The translations under genes were made by a program, and so were the position numbers. Shown in pieces: positions 1 to 8,808 of a DNA stretch of 33,251 bases (the stretch's first letter is position 1; each line of letters begins with the position of its first letter). Below the pieces are notes generated by a model. It saw only the letters and a list, made by a program, of their open reading frames with translations, was not told the DNA's origin and made no database searches. The DNA is from Texas Phoenix palm phytoplasma (lineage in GTDB: Bacteria; Bacillota_I; Bacilli_A; Acholeplasmatales; Acholeplasmataceae). Where the stretch lies: the NCBI RefSeq assembly GCF_005774685.2, contig NZ_VBRA02000003.1:1-33251 (forward strand), in the 5' to 3' direction.

Positions 1-404
1 TATAAAAAAAATGACTTATTCTTTCATGTTATATAGATGGAAGAATAAATGATTAAAGGTCTGCATACCTAAAGGAGTCGCGTAGATAATTAGAGTAACT
101 TCGATCTTCCTAAACTTATCTTGGAGAAAAGTATTCTCTGAAAAAAAACACAGAATAGACTGTGGAAGTAAGGAAAAAGCAGAATCATAGTAGTCGTGAG
201 TAATTTAAAGCTTCTTTTGGAAGAAAGAAGTGGACTGACTCACCAAGGCAAAGGGTAACAACCTTTACAAGGCGAAAGAGGAAAAAGAAGTTTTGAGAAA
301 AAACTTGTTTAACCGCCGAATGCTTGGAAACTTGCTTGTTCGGTGGTGTGAGGGGCTTAGATTAATATCTAGTAAAGAGAAAAACGGTCTAATTCTATCT
401 CGAT
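1..404 (+). mobile_element. Group II intron, subfamily A1, 3' part (copy g)
   Basis: The window opens inside this intron. The visible part matches the 3' half of the complete A1 copies at 7000, 8037, 28385 and 29456. Domain V is at 313-346: an 8-bp stem of CCGCCGAA with UUCGGUGG, a CGC catalytic triad and a GAAA tetraloop. Domain VI follows and the intron ends in CTCGAT at 404. No reading frame for a reverse transcriptase is present. The 3' exon is the OsmC-like gene; the 5' exon is outside the window. Confidence 0.88.
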
Positions 405-575
405 AAAGAAAAAGAATTTTGTTTTCAAGTTAATTTGTTTGTTGCTATTGAAAATATATCTATTTTAGAAATTCAATCAATTATGGAATTAGCTCATAAA
501 AAATGTCTTATTTCTAAATTTTTAGAACAATATCCTTATTTTAAAATGACGGCTATTGAATATTCTAAGATTTAA
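405..575 (+). CDS. OsmC/Ohr-like protein, C-terminal exon
   Basis: A 56-residue open frame begins exactly at the intron 3' end, in phase 0, and stops with TAA. It contains MELAHKKCLISK, which resembles the C-terminal helix of OsmC/Ohr-type peroxide or osmotic stress proteins (family pattern AHKxCPYS), with the conserved Cys kept. These proteins reduce organic hydroperoxides in the cytoplasm. The N-terminal part, about 80 residues in the family, would lie left of the window, beyond the intron. A strong hairpin terminator follows at 599-628. Other A1 copies join unrelated exons, so it is not certain that the matching 5' exon is directly upstream. The family call rests on a short match. Confidence 0.55.
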   Translation, partial: KEKEFCFQVNLFVAIENISILEIQSIMELAHKKCLISKFLEQYPYFKMTAIEYSKI

Positions 576-598
576 CAAAATTAATTTAAAAATAAAAA

Positions 599-628
599 AA
601 ACTATTTATGTTTTTTCATAAATAGTTT
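599..628. terminator. Bidirectional intrinsic terminator
   Basis: A 12-bp perfect stem (AAACTATTTATG with CATAAATAGTTT) and a six-T loop, flanked by A-runs and T-runs. It lies between the convergent OsmC-like exon (plus) and the secreted-protein gene ending at 684 (minus), so it can serve both. Almost the same stem recurs at 4041-4076. Confidence 0.85.
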
Positions 629-683
629 TTTTATTTATATAATGATTAAAATAATTTTTTTTAAATAAAATTTAAAAATTTAT

Positions 684-2339
684 TTATTTATACCAAAGAC
701 TACTAACTACAGTGCTTATTTCTTTACTCATGTTTTTTTCTATATAATTGAAAACAAATTGATGTTCTGAATCTTTTAACACTTCTCTACCTTTTATCAT
801 TGCTTGTTTAAATATACCATTTACTAATTTTACGATTAAAGGTTGTAATTCGTCATAATCAAATTTTTCTTTATTGAAACGTTCTACTTCTATTTCATCC
901 CATGATTGTACATCTAAAATTTCACTAATTATGAAATCTACAGTATAATCTATTATTTTTCTGTGTGTGGAATCAGGGTATTCTTTAAATAATCCGTTAG
1001 TTAAATTAAACATAGTTTTAGAGCTTGCTAATTCACATTTAATTTTTTTAGATTTTAAATCATTAGCAACTAATTTATCAGTATCTCCTTCGAATGCTCT
1101 AGTTAATATTGGAAGGCTTCTATTTTTATGTTCTTTAAAATGTTCATCTGATTCATTTTCTATTTCATCATCGAATTTTGCGGAAAAAGTACTTGTTGTT
1201 AATTCTTTTTCTTTATCTTCTTCATCAGATTCTTCATCAGAAAAGAATACTTGTTTTTCTTCGGAATCTGAATTTCTTTTCCAAATTGTTTCCCATCCGT
1301 CATTTTCTTCTGGTTTAATTTCTTTATCTTGTTTTTGAACTTCAGTAGAAACGTAATCCTTTGTTTCTGTTATTTCTTCTGTTACTTCTGATGTTTTTTC
1401 TTGAAACTCATGTTCATTTTCATCATTTTGTTTTTCATTCTCGTTAGAAAAGAATTCTTGTGTTTCTTTTGCATTTGAATTTTTTTTTCCCATAAATTGA
1501 TTTTCTTGTTTTTCTTCTGGTTTAATTTCTTTATCTTGTTTTTGAACTTCATTAGTAACGTACTCTTGTGTTTCTGTTACTTCTTCTGTTATTTCTTCTG
1601 TTATTTCACTTGTTACTTCTGATTTTTTTTCTTGAAACTCATGTTCATTTTCATCATTTTGTTTTTCATTTTCGTTAGACAAGAATTCTTGTGTTTCTTT
1701 TGCATTTGAATTTTTTTTTCCCACAAATTGATTTTCTTGTTTTTCTTCTGGTTTAATTTCTTTATCTTGTTTTTGAACTTCAGTAGCAACGTACTCTTGT
1801 GTTTCTGTTACTTCTGATGTTTTTTCTTGTTTTTCATTGTCATTAGAAAAGAATTCTTTTTTTTCTGTTACTTCTTCTGATTTTTGTTCTTTATCTTCAG
1901 CAGAAACGAAGTCTTGAGATTCTGTTACTTCTGAATTTTTTTCGTTTTGTTCAGTTTCATTAGCAACAAATTCTTGTTTTTCTGTTACTTCTGATGTTTT
2001 TCCTTGTTCTTCATCTTCAGTTTTTTCTTCAGTAGAAACAAATTCTTGTTGTTCTGTTTCTTCTGATTTTGTTTCTTGTTTTTCTTCTTCAGCTTCAGCA
2101 TTAATGAATTCTTCATTTTTCGTTACTTCTTCTGATGTTTTTTCTTGTTCTTCATCTTCAGTTTTTTCTTCAGTAGAAACAAATTCTTGTGTTTCTTTTA
2201 CTTCTGAATTTTCGCTTTTTCCTTCCGAACCGAAAACAGTATTAGGTGATAAGAATAAAATTATTGAAAAAGATAATAAAAGAAAAGCTAAAATACTAGA
2301 ATAATAATTTAAATTATTATTTTTATTTAATTTTAACAA
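684..2339 (-). CDS. Secreted acidic repeat protein with conserved C-terminal domain
   Basis: 551 residues; function not recognised. An N-terminal hydrophobic segment at about residues 16-31 ends near the sequence NTVFG and looks like a Sec signal peptide. Residues about 38-400 are a Glu/Lys/Thr-rich low-complexity body with many copies of motifs such as TEEKTEDEEQ and ETQEYV; two 77-residue units are nearly identical. The last 120 residues or so match the C-terminus of the protein at 4171-4953 (shared EYPD, ILDV, YDE, NGIFK and EIS-V-SLW). I chose the TTG at 2339 because AGGAGG lies 12 nt upstream and the paralogue starts the same way; an in-frame ATG at 2378 lies before that ribosome site. 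The composition and signal peptide fit a secreted phytoplasma effector or surface protein; this is inference. Confidence 0.8.
   Translation of the reverse strand: MLKLNKNNNLNYYSSILAFLLLSFSIILFLSPNTVFGSEGKSENSEVKETQEFVSTEEKTEDEEQEKTSEEVTKNEEFINAEAEEEKQETKSEETEQQEFVSTEEKTEDEEQGKTSEVTEKQEFVANETEQNEKNSEVTESQDFVSAEDKEQKSEEVTEKKEFFSNDNEKQEKTSEVTETQEYVATEVQKQDKEIKPEEKQENQFVGKKNSNAKETQEFLSNENEKQNDENEHEFQEKKSEVTSEITEEITEEVTETQEYVTNEVQKQDKEIKPEEKQENQFMGKKNSNAKETQEFFSNENEKQNDENEHEFQEKTSEVTEEITETKDYVSTEVQKQDKEIKPEENDGWETIWKRNSDSEEKQVFFSDEESDEEDKEKELTTSTFSAKFDDEIENESDEHFKEHKNRSLPILTRAFEGDTDKLVANDLKSKKIKCELASSKTMFNLTNGLFKEYPDSTHRKIIDYTVDFIISEILDVQSWDEIEVERFNKEKFDYDELQPLIVKLVNGIFKQAMIKGREVLKDSEHQFVFNYIEKNMSKEISTVVSSLWYK
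1401..1806. repeat. Tandem 231-bp repeat inside the secreted-protein gene
   Basis: Two nearly identical blocks, about 1401-1575 and 1632-1806, are offset by exactly 231 nt (77 codons), so the frame is kept. A third, diverged and partial unit lies below 1401. Each unit carries QKQDKEIKPEEKQENQF and NENEKQNDENEHEFQEK in the protein. Such units usually change in number by slippage or recombination. Confidence 0.85.
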
Positions 2340-2650
2340 AATCCTTATAAACCTCCTAATTTTAATTGATAATTGCAAAATTTATAATAATAAGAGAAAG
2401 AAATTTTAAATTTTGTTGTTCAATAATATATAATATATTGATAAAATATTAAAAATATATTCAAAATTTAACATAATACTAATATATGAATAATTTATAT
2501 TATAATAAGATATTTTTATTTTTTTACTTTATTTATTTAATAAAAATAAACTAATTTAAATTTTAAAATAAAATATTTAAAATATTAAATAATTATTTTT
2601 TTTATTTTATTTTTTTTAAAATTTAATTTTGTTTTATTTCGCTTTATTTA
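2340..2650. other. AT-rich spacer between two secreted-protein genes
   Basis: About 310 nt. It holds the AGGAGG ribosome site of the gene ending at 684 (complement, near 2352-2357) and otherwise long A/T runs. I see no gene and no clear promoter hexamers. The gene starting at 3805 ends at 2651 without an obvious terminator hairpin. Confidence 0.6.
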
Positions 2651-3805
2651 TTATTTATTTATATTAACTCTTCTCCTAGTTATAATTGGATGAAATACTA
2701 ATTCAGTTATTTCAAAGAATTCACTAGGTTCATTCAACTGATGGAAAATATGATAATTATACTTTTGCGGTATCGGTGCTGAGTTAAGACTTTGTTCTTC
2801 TGTAAAATCTATAATATAAATGTTACGTAAATTTGGATTATAATTTTCTTTTATAATAATTTTTGTTCTTAAATTTGTACAGTCATTTTCTTTATTATTT
2901 GAATTTGTTTTTTTTAAATTATGATAACTACTTTCTAAAGTTATATTTAAAATTTTCGATTCTTCTAAAATATCACCATTTTTTGAATTTTCATCATATG
3001 AGAAAAATTTTTCAACAAAATTATTAATTATTGTTTTTAATTGTTCTTTTGAAATATTATTTCTTTTAAAAACTTTGTGTTCTTCTGATGTTATTTCAAT
3101 ATTTTTACAAATTTCATCTTGAGAATCTGTTTGTTCATCATTTTTAATTTTTACTAGAAAAAATTTTCTATTTTTTTCTGATAATTCTTTAAAATCTTTT
3201 TTTTCTTCTTGTATTGATGTTTTTATTAAATCTTCGTTATTTTCTTTTTTTGTCAGAAAATTCAGTTCTTCTTTTTTAGCAATGCTACTCGCTTGTTTTC
3301 TAAATTGTTCATTGTTTTCTAAAATTTCTAAAAGTCTTTCTAAAGTTTTTAAAATATCTTTATAAGAATCAGAATTTTCTTTGGTTAAAATTGAAGTACT
3401 TCTGATATTTTCTGTTATTTTGAAATTTCTTTGTTCTTTAATATATTTATCTTTTTCTAATTTTTCTAAAAGTTCTTTAAAATCTTTTTGTTCTTTAAGA
3501 CTCAAGTTTTTTCTCAAATTTTTATTTTTTTCTAATTTTTCTAAAAGTTCTGAATAATTATTTTCGAAAAAGAAAAGATTTTTGTCTTTATCTTTATTTT
3601 TTAATAATCTGTTTATTAATCTTAATGATTCAATCAATTCAATATCTTTTTCATTGATTGATTTTGTTTTTTTAGAAAAAGAAGCGAATGCAAAAATTAT
3701 TTTTAATGAAAATAAATTTACTAATAAAACAAATAGAAACATAATTATATATAAAAATTCATATATAGTTAAATTTTTTTTATTATTTTTTTGGAAATAA
3801 AACAA
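2651..3805 (-). CDS. Predicted secreted or membrane-anchored coiled-coil protein
   Basis: 384 residues; function not recognised. A hydrophobic segment at about residues 14-40 (EFLYIIMFLFVLLVNLFSL) ends near IIFAFA, which fits a signal peptide or a single anchor. Residues about 50-250 are Lys/Glu/Leu-rich with repeated forms of KELLEKLEKDK and a heptad look, suggesting coiled coil. The C-terminal part, from about residue 255, is less biased. The start is a TTG at 3805; a GGAGG lies about 17 nt upstream, which is far, and the frame is closed upstream by TAA, so only TTG or the adjacent ATT can start it. Its promoter and leader are shared with the gene at 5349-6263. Effector-like by context only. 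Confidence 0.72.
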   Translation of the reverse strand: MFYFQKNNKKNLTIYEFLYIIMFLFVLLVNLFSLKIIFAFASFSKKTKSINEKDIELIESLRLINRLLKNKDKDKNLFFFENNYSELLEKLEKNKNLRKNLSLKEQKDFKELLEKLEKDKYIKEQRNFKITENIRSTSILTKENSDSYKDILKTLERLLEILENNEQFRKQASSIAKKEELNFLTKKENNEDLIKTSIQEEKKDFKELSEKNRKFFLVKIKNDEQTDSQDEICKNIEITSEEHKVFKRNNISKEQLKTIINNFVEKFFSYDENSKNGDILEESKILNITLESSYHNLKKTNSNNKENDCTNLRTKIIIKENYNPNLRNIYIIDFTEEQSLNSAPIPQKYNYHIFHQLNEPSEFFEITELVFHPIITRRRVNINK

Positions 3806-3878
3806 AATTTCTTATTTTCAATCCTCCTTTATTAAATTTTGATATATTTTTTTTGAAAAAAATTATAAAATTAAAATA

Positions 3879-3962
3879 AAAGATTATTTATATAAGGAAC
3901 TTTTTCTTCTTGCTACAAAATCATTATAACAATTTTTATATTTGTTATCAAATTAAATAAAT
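3879..3962 (-). promoter_or_regulatory. Promoter and leader, shared copy 1
   Basis: On the minus strand: -35 TTGATA (3946-3951), 17-nt spacer, -10 TATAAT (3923-3928) preceded by TGT, an extended -10. The whole 84-nt block, including the transcribed leader below the -10, recurs at 6331-6414 with about three differences. It would drive the gene starting at 3805, with a leader of about 110 nt. Confidence 0.8.
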
Positions 3963-4040
3963 ATTAATAAAAATAATGTTTATATGGTCTTTTTTTATTG
4001 TTTTTATATAGAATTTATTTGATTTATTTGAAATGAAAAA

Positions 4041-4076
4041 AAACTATTTATGTTTTTATTTTTACATAAATAGTTT
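4041..4076 (-). terminator. Intrinsic terminator of the gene at 4171-4953
   Basis: A 13-bp stem, AAACTATTTATGT paired with ACATAAATAGTTT, followed by T-runs on both strands. It lies about 95 nt after the stop at 4171 and has the same stem as the terminator at 599-628, consistent with duplication of the two paralogous genes together with their ends. Confidence 0.78.
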
Positions 4077-4170
4077 TTTAATATAAAATTTTAAAATTTC
4101 TATTTTTTGTTAAATATTTAATTTTTTTAAATAATTGTATTAAAAAAATTTAAAATAAATTAATTATTTT

Positions 4171-4953
4171 TTATTTAAACCAAAGACTATTAACTACAGA
4201 AGAAATTTCACTTTTCATATGATTTTCAAAAAAATCAATAATATATTGATATTCTGAACCTAATTCACTTTTGCTAAGTGTGATTGTTGTTTTAAAAATC
4301 CCATTTAATGTGTCTTTTATAACATCTTTGAATTCGTCATAATCATAAGTTCCTTTAGGAAAACGATCTACTTTTATATAACCCCATCTTTTAACATCTA
4401 AAATTTCATCAATTATATAAGATGAAGTATAATTAATAGCTCTTTTATGAGATTTATCTGGGTATTCTTTTTTTACTAAATTAGTTAACTCTTGCATAGT
4501 AGCAGAAGTCGCTAATACAGTTTTTGATTCTAAAGATTCGAAACAAGATTGAAATACTGCTTCAATTGTTTCTTCAACTTGATTTTCTGAATTCAAAGCG
4601 CTTTTAGTTTCTAGAAAACTAGAGACAAATTTATTTTGATCTTCTGTTTGTTCATTTTGAATGATATTTTGAATACTTTGTTCTGCCACCACCAAGGGGT
4701 TTTTATTTAATTTTCTTTCCTCGATTTCTTTTATACTATTATTTTTATTTTCTTCGCGATAAGATTCTTTTGTTTCTGAAATGCCTGCATTTATATTATT
4801 TTCAGAATGATTCGAATCATCGGAAAAAGCTAGAACAACATTAGGCGTTAACGATGAAATAATCATTGAATAAAAGAACAAAAAAAATATTGAAACAAAA
4901 GAAAAGTAATTTAATTTACCTTTTTTATTTAATAATAAATCTTTTTTTAACAA
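4171..4953 (-). CDS. Secreted protein, paralogue of the protein at 684-2339
   Basis: 260 residues. Residues about 14-42 are hydrophobic and end at VVLA, a good signal peptidase site. A short acidic/polar linker follows, without the long repeats of the paralogue. Residues about 145-260 align with the C-terminus of the larger protein: EYPD-(S/T)HK, INYT, ILDV, YDYDE, LNGIFK and EISSVVNSLWFK. The start is TTG, with AGGAGG 13 nt upstream and the same TTGTTAAAA context as the larger gene. The conserved part is therefore the C-terminal domain, and the middle differs by repeat expansion. Function unknown; a secreted effector or surface factor is plausible. Confidence 0.78.
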   Translation of the reverse strand: MLKKDLLLNKKGKLNYFSFVSIFFLFFYSMIISSLTPNVVLAFSDDSNHSENNINAGISETKESYREENKNNSIKEIEERKLNKNPLVVAEQSIQNIIQNEQTEDQNKFVSSFLETKSALNSENQVEETIEAVFQSCFESLESKTVLATSATMQELTNLVKKEYPDKSHKRAINYTSSYIIDEILDVKRWGYIKVDRFPKGTYDYDEFKDVIKDTLNGIFKTTITLSKSELGSEYQYIIDFFENHMKSEISSVVNSLWFK

Positions 4954-5348
4954 AGTTCTTTATAAACCTCCTAATTTTAATTTTTGATATTTTTTTATTT
5001 TTTTTATGATGATACTTATTTTTTATTTAATTAACTTTATTTAATTTATATATTATATCTATCTTATATATTTTTTTAATTTAATTAATTTAAGTATTTT
5101 TAGTATTTATTTTTTATTTGTTATTATAATCCAAAAATAATCAAAAAAAATTATAATTTTGTAAAAATAAAAATATAAAAAATAAAAATTAAATATTCAT
5201 TATTATTAAATATTATTAAAAAATTTTATATATTATTTTTTCTATTTAATTTTTTTTGAATTTACTTTAATCTTATTTTTTTATTTTTATTAATAGTTTT
5301 TCTGAAAAGAAGAAATTTTTTTATTATTGTATTGTTATATTGTTAGTA
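4954..5348. other. AT-rich intergenic region
   Basis: About 395 nt of nearly pure A/T between two minus-strand genes. It holds the AGGAGG of the gene starting at 4953 and nothing else I can support: no frame of useful length, no clear promoter and no strong hairpin. Confidence 0.55.
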
Positions 5349-6263
5349 TTAAGTCAAAAATATTAAAAATAACATATCTTTTAATTCAATAGAATCGTCT
5401 TTAAATTTATTTTTTAAATCATTATAATTCATTTTTTCTGCATTTTCATCTTCTTCTTCTTCTTCTGCATCAAAGAATGACTCTGAATAATCATCATCTT
5501 CATTTTCAATAACTTCTTTTGTGATGGTTAAATTATTGTTTTTATTGTTACTGCTATTATCTTTGAATTTTATTGTTTTAGTTCTTGAATTACTAACGAA
5601 TAAATTATTTATGCAAAGACTATTTCCTTCTACGAAAGCGAATACATTTTTTTTATTTTTATTATCTGATTTATTGCTTTCTGATATTATTTTTTCAATA
5701 AAATCTAAAGTTAATTTTCTTTTTTCAATTTCTTTTCTTTTGTGAATGTTTGCTAATTCTTTTTCATGTTTTTTTTCTTGTTTGTATAAATCTAATAAAC
5801 TATGTTGTTGTTCTTCTTCAACTGTTTTTTCCGGAGAAGAATCAGAATCAGATTTCTTTTTTTCTTCAATTTTTGGTTTTTGTTCTTTATTACTTTTTTT
5901 GTTTTTTAAAGAATTATTGTCGTTTTCCAGAACAATATTATCAGAATCTTTTTCTTTTTTAAATTCTTTTTTATCTTTATCTTTGTTAATTGCACTCATT
6001 ACGTTAACCAAGCCTTTATTGCATTGTGGTTTTTGATTTTTAGCAACATTTTTTGGTTCAATAAAGGATTCAGAATTTTTATTCTTTTCCTCCGATGCCT
6101 GATTATTTTTTTTCTCTGAATTATGGGCAAAAACTATTTCTGATGAAAATAAAATTATTACAAAAAGAAAGAAAAACATAAATGCGTATATAAATTGAAA
6201 ATAAATGAAAAAATTTTTTTTATTATTTGAATTTTCTAAATTCACTAACCTTGAACAAAACAA
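5349..6263 (-). CDS. Predicted secreted, highly charged protein
   Basis: 304 residues; function not recognised. A hydrophobic stretch at about residues 19-45 (rich in F, I and L) ends at IVFA and fits a Sec signal peptide. The rest is Lys/Glu/Asn/Ser-rich, with a Lys-rich helical segment around residues 165-190 and a run of Asp/Glu near residue 265 (FFDAEEEEEDENAE). The start is TTG at 6263, with GGAGG about 16 nt upstream. The promoter block is the second copy of the one before the gene starting at 3805, so the two genes are probably expressed together. It is similar in style to the other three secreted proteins here but shows no clear shared domain. Confidence 0.72.
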   Translation of the reverse strand: MFCSRLVNLENSNNKKNFFIYFQFIYAFMFFFLFVIILFSSEIVFAHNSEKKNNQASEEKNKNSESFIEPKNVAKNQKPQCNKGLVNVMSAINKDKDKKEFKKEKDSDNIVLENDNNSLKNKKSNKEQKPKIEEKKKSDSDSSPEKTVEEEQQHSLLDLYKQEKKHEKELANIHKRKEIEKRKLTLDFIEKIISESNKSDNKNKKNVFAFVEGNSLCINNLFVSNSRTKTIKFKDNSSNNKNNNLTITKEVIENEDDDYSESFFDAEEEEEDENAEKMNYNDLKNKFKDDSIELKDMLFLIFLT

Positions 6264-6330
6264 ATCCTTTATTTTTAATCCTCCTAATTTTTATTATATT
6301 TTTTTGTAAAAAAATTATAAAACTAAACAT

Positions 6331-6414
6331 AAAGATTATTTATATAAGGAACTTTTTCTTCTTGCTACGATTTCATTATAACAATTTTTATATTTGTTAT
6401 CAAATTAAATAAAT
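6331..6414 (-). promoter_or_regulatory. Promoter and leader, shared copy 2
   Basis: Second copy of the 84-nt block at 3879-3962. Minus-strand -35 TTGATA (6398-6403), 17-nt spacer, extended -10 TATAAT (6375-6380). It drives the gene starting at 6263. The conservation reaches past the -10 into the leader, so the leader may also be under selection or recently duplicated. Confidence 0.8.
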
Positions 6415-6927
6415 TTTCATAAAATTCATCATATATGAATATAATTTTTATAAAAATATTTTTATTTTTGATAATTTTTGACACACTTTTTAAAGTATTT
6501 TTGTGGTTTATATTTAATGAATAAAAAATAATTATTAAACTTTATTATATAAAATTTATATAAAATAAAAAGATACTATATTGTTTTATTAAAGTAAATA
6601 TATTAAAATAATATTATGTTTATTTATATACTTTATAATATATACGTTATAAACTTTTTTTTTTATATATTCTTTTTTTTTATAAAAGAGAAGTTATTTT
6701 TTCTTATTTAAATTTTATATAGTTTACATAGTACATAGTATACTTTCATATAATATATTCTATATTTATTCAGAATAAAAATATCATGATTTTTTAAGAT
6801 TATTATTATATGTTATTTATTATTCTTGAATATTTTTTTATTTTTATTATTATGAAATATTATGTTTTTTATATTTTATTTTTTTATATTTAACAAAATT
6901 TTTTGATTAAAAAGGAGTTTTTTAATT
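6415..6927. other. AT-rich region before intron copy a
   Basis: About 510 nt without a gene I can support. It separates the minus-strand secreted-protein genes from plus-strand material. An AAAAAGGAG ribosome-site-like sequence stands near its right end (about 6909-6917). Confidence 0.5.
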
Positions 6928-6999
6928 ATTAAGCAAAAGAAAATTAACAAAGATTCAAAATTAATTTTATATAATGAAAATATTCCTAAAGGTGAATAT
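6928..6999 (+). other. Possible short 5' exon of an unidentified gene
   Basis: The DNA just upstream of the intron at 7000. One frame is open from ATT at 6928 to the splice site (24 codons, phase 0), with GGAG at 6914-6917 about 10 nt before it. A second frame offers ATG at 6974 and eight codons (phase 2) without a ribosome site. Neither peptide resembles superoxide dismutase, whose exon lies beyond the intron and needs phase 1; phase 1 here hits TGA. This is either the start of some other split gene or non-coding DNA. Confidence 0.25.
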
Positions 7000-7758
7000 G
7001 GGCGCGAAATGATGCCTAATTATCAGTGATTTCACGCATCACGAACATCATGATAATGTGTTCCTTCAGATTCTTGGCTTTTGAAACGAAAGAATCAAAA
7101 GTTACAGCAAAGAATAAAAGCGGGTTGAGGAGAAATTCATATCCAACAAGATCACGCCAGAAGAATGACTCACATGGATAACCTTTATGAAAGAAGGCTA
7201 AATGCAATAAACGGGGTAATTGTACTACTGAACAGAAATGAATTGTAACTGTTCATCAAAGTTATTTGAAAATTATATTATTGGATTTTCAAAATTATCA
7301 ATGTTTTTAAAAAACATTATAGGTTTATTGTTAACTAACTTTGAACCCTACCTGCAAATAAATGAACTTATTCTTTAATGTTATATAGATGGAAGAATAA
7401 ATTATAAAAAAGGTCTGCATACCTAAAGGAGTCGCGTAGATAATTAGAGTAACTTCGATCTTCCTAAACTTCTTTCAGAGAACAACATTTTCTGAAAAAA
7501 ACACAGAATAGCCTGTGGAAGCAAGGAAAAAGCAGAATCATAGTAGTCGTGAGTAATTCAAAGCTTCTTTTGGAAGAAAGAAGTGGACTGACTCACCAAG
7601 GAGAAGGACAACAACCTTTACAAGGCGAAAGAGGAAAAAGAAGTTTTAACACAAAAACTTTTTTAACCGCCGAATGCTTGGAAACTTGCTTGTTCGGTGG
7701 TGTGGGGGGCTTAGATTAATATCTAGTAAACAGAAAAACGGTCTAATTCTATCTCGAT
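7000..7758 (+). mobile_element. Group II intron, subfamily A1, complete (copy a)
   Basis: 759 nt, from GGGCG to CTCGAT. Domain V at 7667-7700; domain VI ends with a bulged A at 7751, eight bases from the 3' end. A likely EBS1 at 7275-7280 (ATATTA) pairs five of six bases with the last six exon bases GAATAT. No protein frame except antisense noise. The 5' flank is unidentified and the 3' flank is the SOD exon. The flanks do not fit in phase, so this is probably a recombined copy. Confidence 0.9.
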
Positions 7759-8036
7759 TAAATAATGGTGGTGGATTTTTAAATCATTGTTTTTTTTGGT
7801 CAATTTTAAAATTAAATACAAAATATGATGATAAAAGTGAATTACATAAATTTATTAAACTTTATTTTGGAGATTTAGAAAATTTTAAAAATCAATTTTC
7901 TTTAGAATGTCAAAAACTTTTTGGTAGTGGTTGGACTTGGTTAATTTTAGATTTTGATAATAATTTAAAAATTGTTTCAACTTCCAATCAAGATGTTGTT
8001 TTATTATCAGGACATGCTATTTTAGGTATAGATTTA
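7759..8036 (+). CDS. sodA: Mn/Fe superoxide dismutase, internal exon
   Basis: Superoxide dismutase converts superoxide to hydrogen peroxide and oxygen in the cytoplasm. This 278-nt segment between two introns encodes NNGGGFLNHCFFWSILKLN, with the metal-ligand His in NH, then FGSGWTWLI and ILGIDL, all diagnostic of the Mn/Fe family. It starts with two bases of a codon (phase 1) and ends in phase 0 after GIDL. The family continues directly with WEHAYYLKY, which holds the last His ligand. The DNA after the next intron (8809 on) does not encode it, and the N-terminal part with the first His ligand is not upstream either. As laid out here no cis-spliced product would be complete. The other exons should exist elsewhere if the gene is active; otherwise it is a relic. 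Confidence 0.85.
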
Positions 8037-8808
8037 GGGCGCGAAATGATGCCTAATTATCAGTGATTTCACGCATCACGAACATCATGATAATGTGTTC
8101 CTTCAGATTCTTGGCTTTTGAAACGAAAGAATCAAAAGTTACAGCAAAGAATAAAAGCGGGTTGAGGAGAAATTCATATCCAACAAGATCACGCCAGAAG
8201 AATGACTCACATGGATAACCTTTATCAAAGAAGGCTAAATGCAATAAACGGGGTAATTGTACTACTGAACAGAAATGAATTGTAACTGTTCATCAAAGTT
8301 ATTTGAAAATTTATTAGTAAATCTATTTTCAAAATTATCATTTTTTTTATAAAAATAAAAAAATATAAGGTCATTATTAACCTAACTTTGAACCTACCTT
8401 TATATAAAAAAAATGACTTATTCTTTCATGTTATATAGATGGAAGAATAAATGATTAAAGGTCTGCATACCTAAAGGAGTCGCGTAGATAATTAGAGTAA
8501 CTTCGATCTTCCTAAACTTCTCTTAGAGAAAAAAATTCTCTGAAAAAAAACACAGAATAGTCTGTGGAAGCAAGGAAAAAGCAGAATCATAGTAGTCGTG
8601 AGTAATACAAAGCTTCTTTTGGAAGAAAGAAGTGGACTGACTCACCAAGGAAAAGGGTAACAACCTTTACAAGGCGAAAGAGGAAAAAGAAGTTTTAACG
8701 CAAAAACTTTTTTAACCGCCGAATGCTTGGAAACTTGCTTGTTCGGTGGTGTGAGGGGCTTAGATTAATATCTAGTAAAACAGAAAAACGGTCTAATTCT
8801 ATCTCGAT
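8037..8808 (+). mobile_element. Group II intron, subfamily A1, complete (copy b)
   Basis: 772 nt. Begins GGGCGCGAAATGATGCC and ends CTCGAT. Domain V 8716-8749; branch A at 8801. EBS1 TAAATC at 8318-8323 is a perfect six-base complement of the last exon bases GATTTA (8031-8036), so the intron is adapted to this SOD site. The 3' flank is non-coding and not SOD. The right part matches copy g almost base for base from about 8400. Confidence 0.92.

Noticed and set aside
1-404. Insertion sequence or transposon as the repeated element
   Set aside because: No transposase, no terminal inverted repeats and no target duplications; ends and domains V/VI fit a group II intron.
2340-2378. Longer N-terminus of the secreted protein from ATG 2378
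   Set aside because: The strong AGGAGG would lie inside the coding region, and the paralogue starts at the matching TTG.
6928-6999. Reading the DNA before 7000 as the start of superoxide dismutase
   Set aside because: The needed phase runs into TGA, and no frame resembles the SOD N-terminus or its His ligand.
7016-7207. Antisense 63-residue frame starting MHLAFFHKGYP, repeated at 8053-8244 and 28401-28595
   Set aside because: It lies antisense inside domain I of the A1 introns and recurs only because the intron is repeated. No ribosome site, and it is damaged in other copies. Likely source of false 'hypothetical proteins'.
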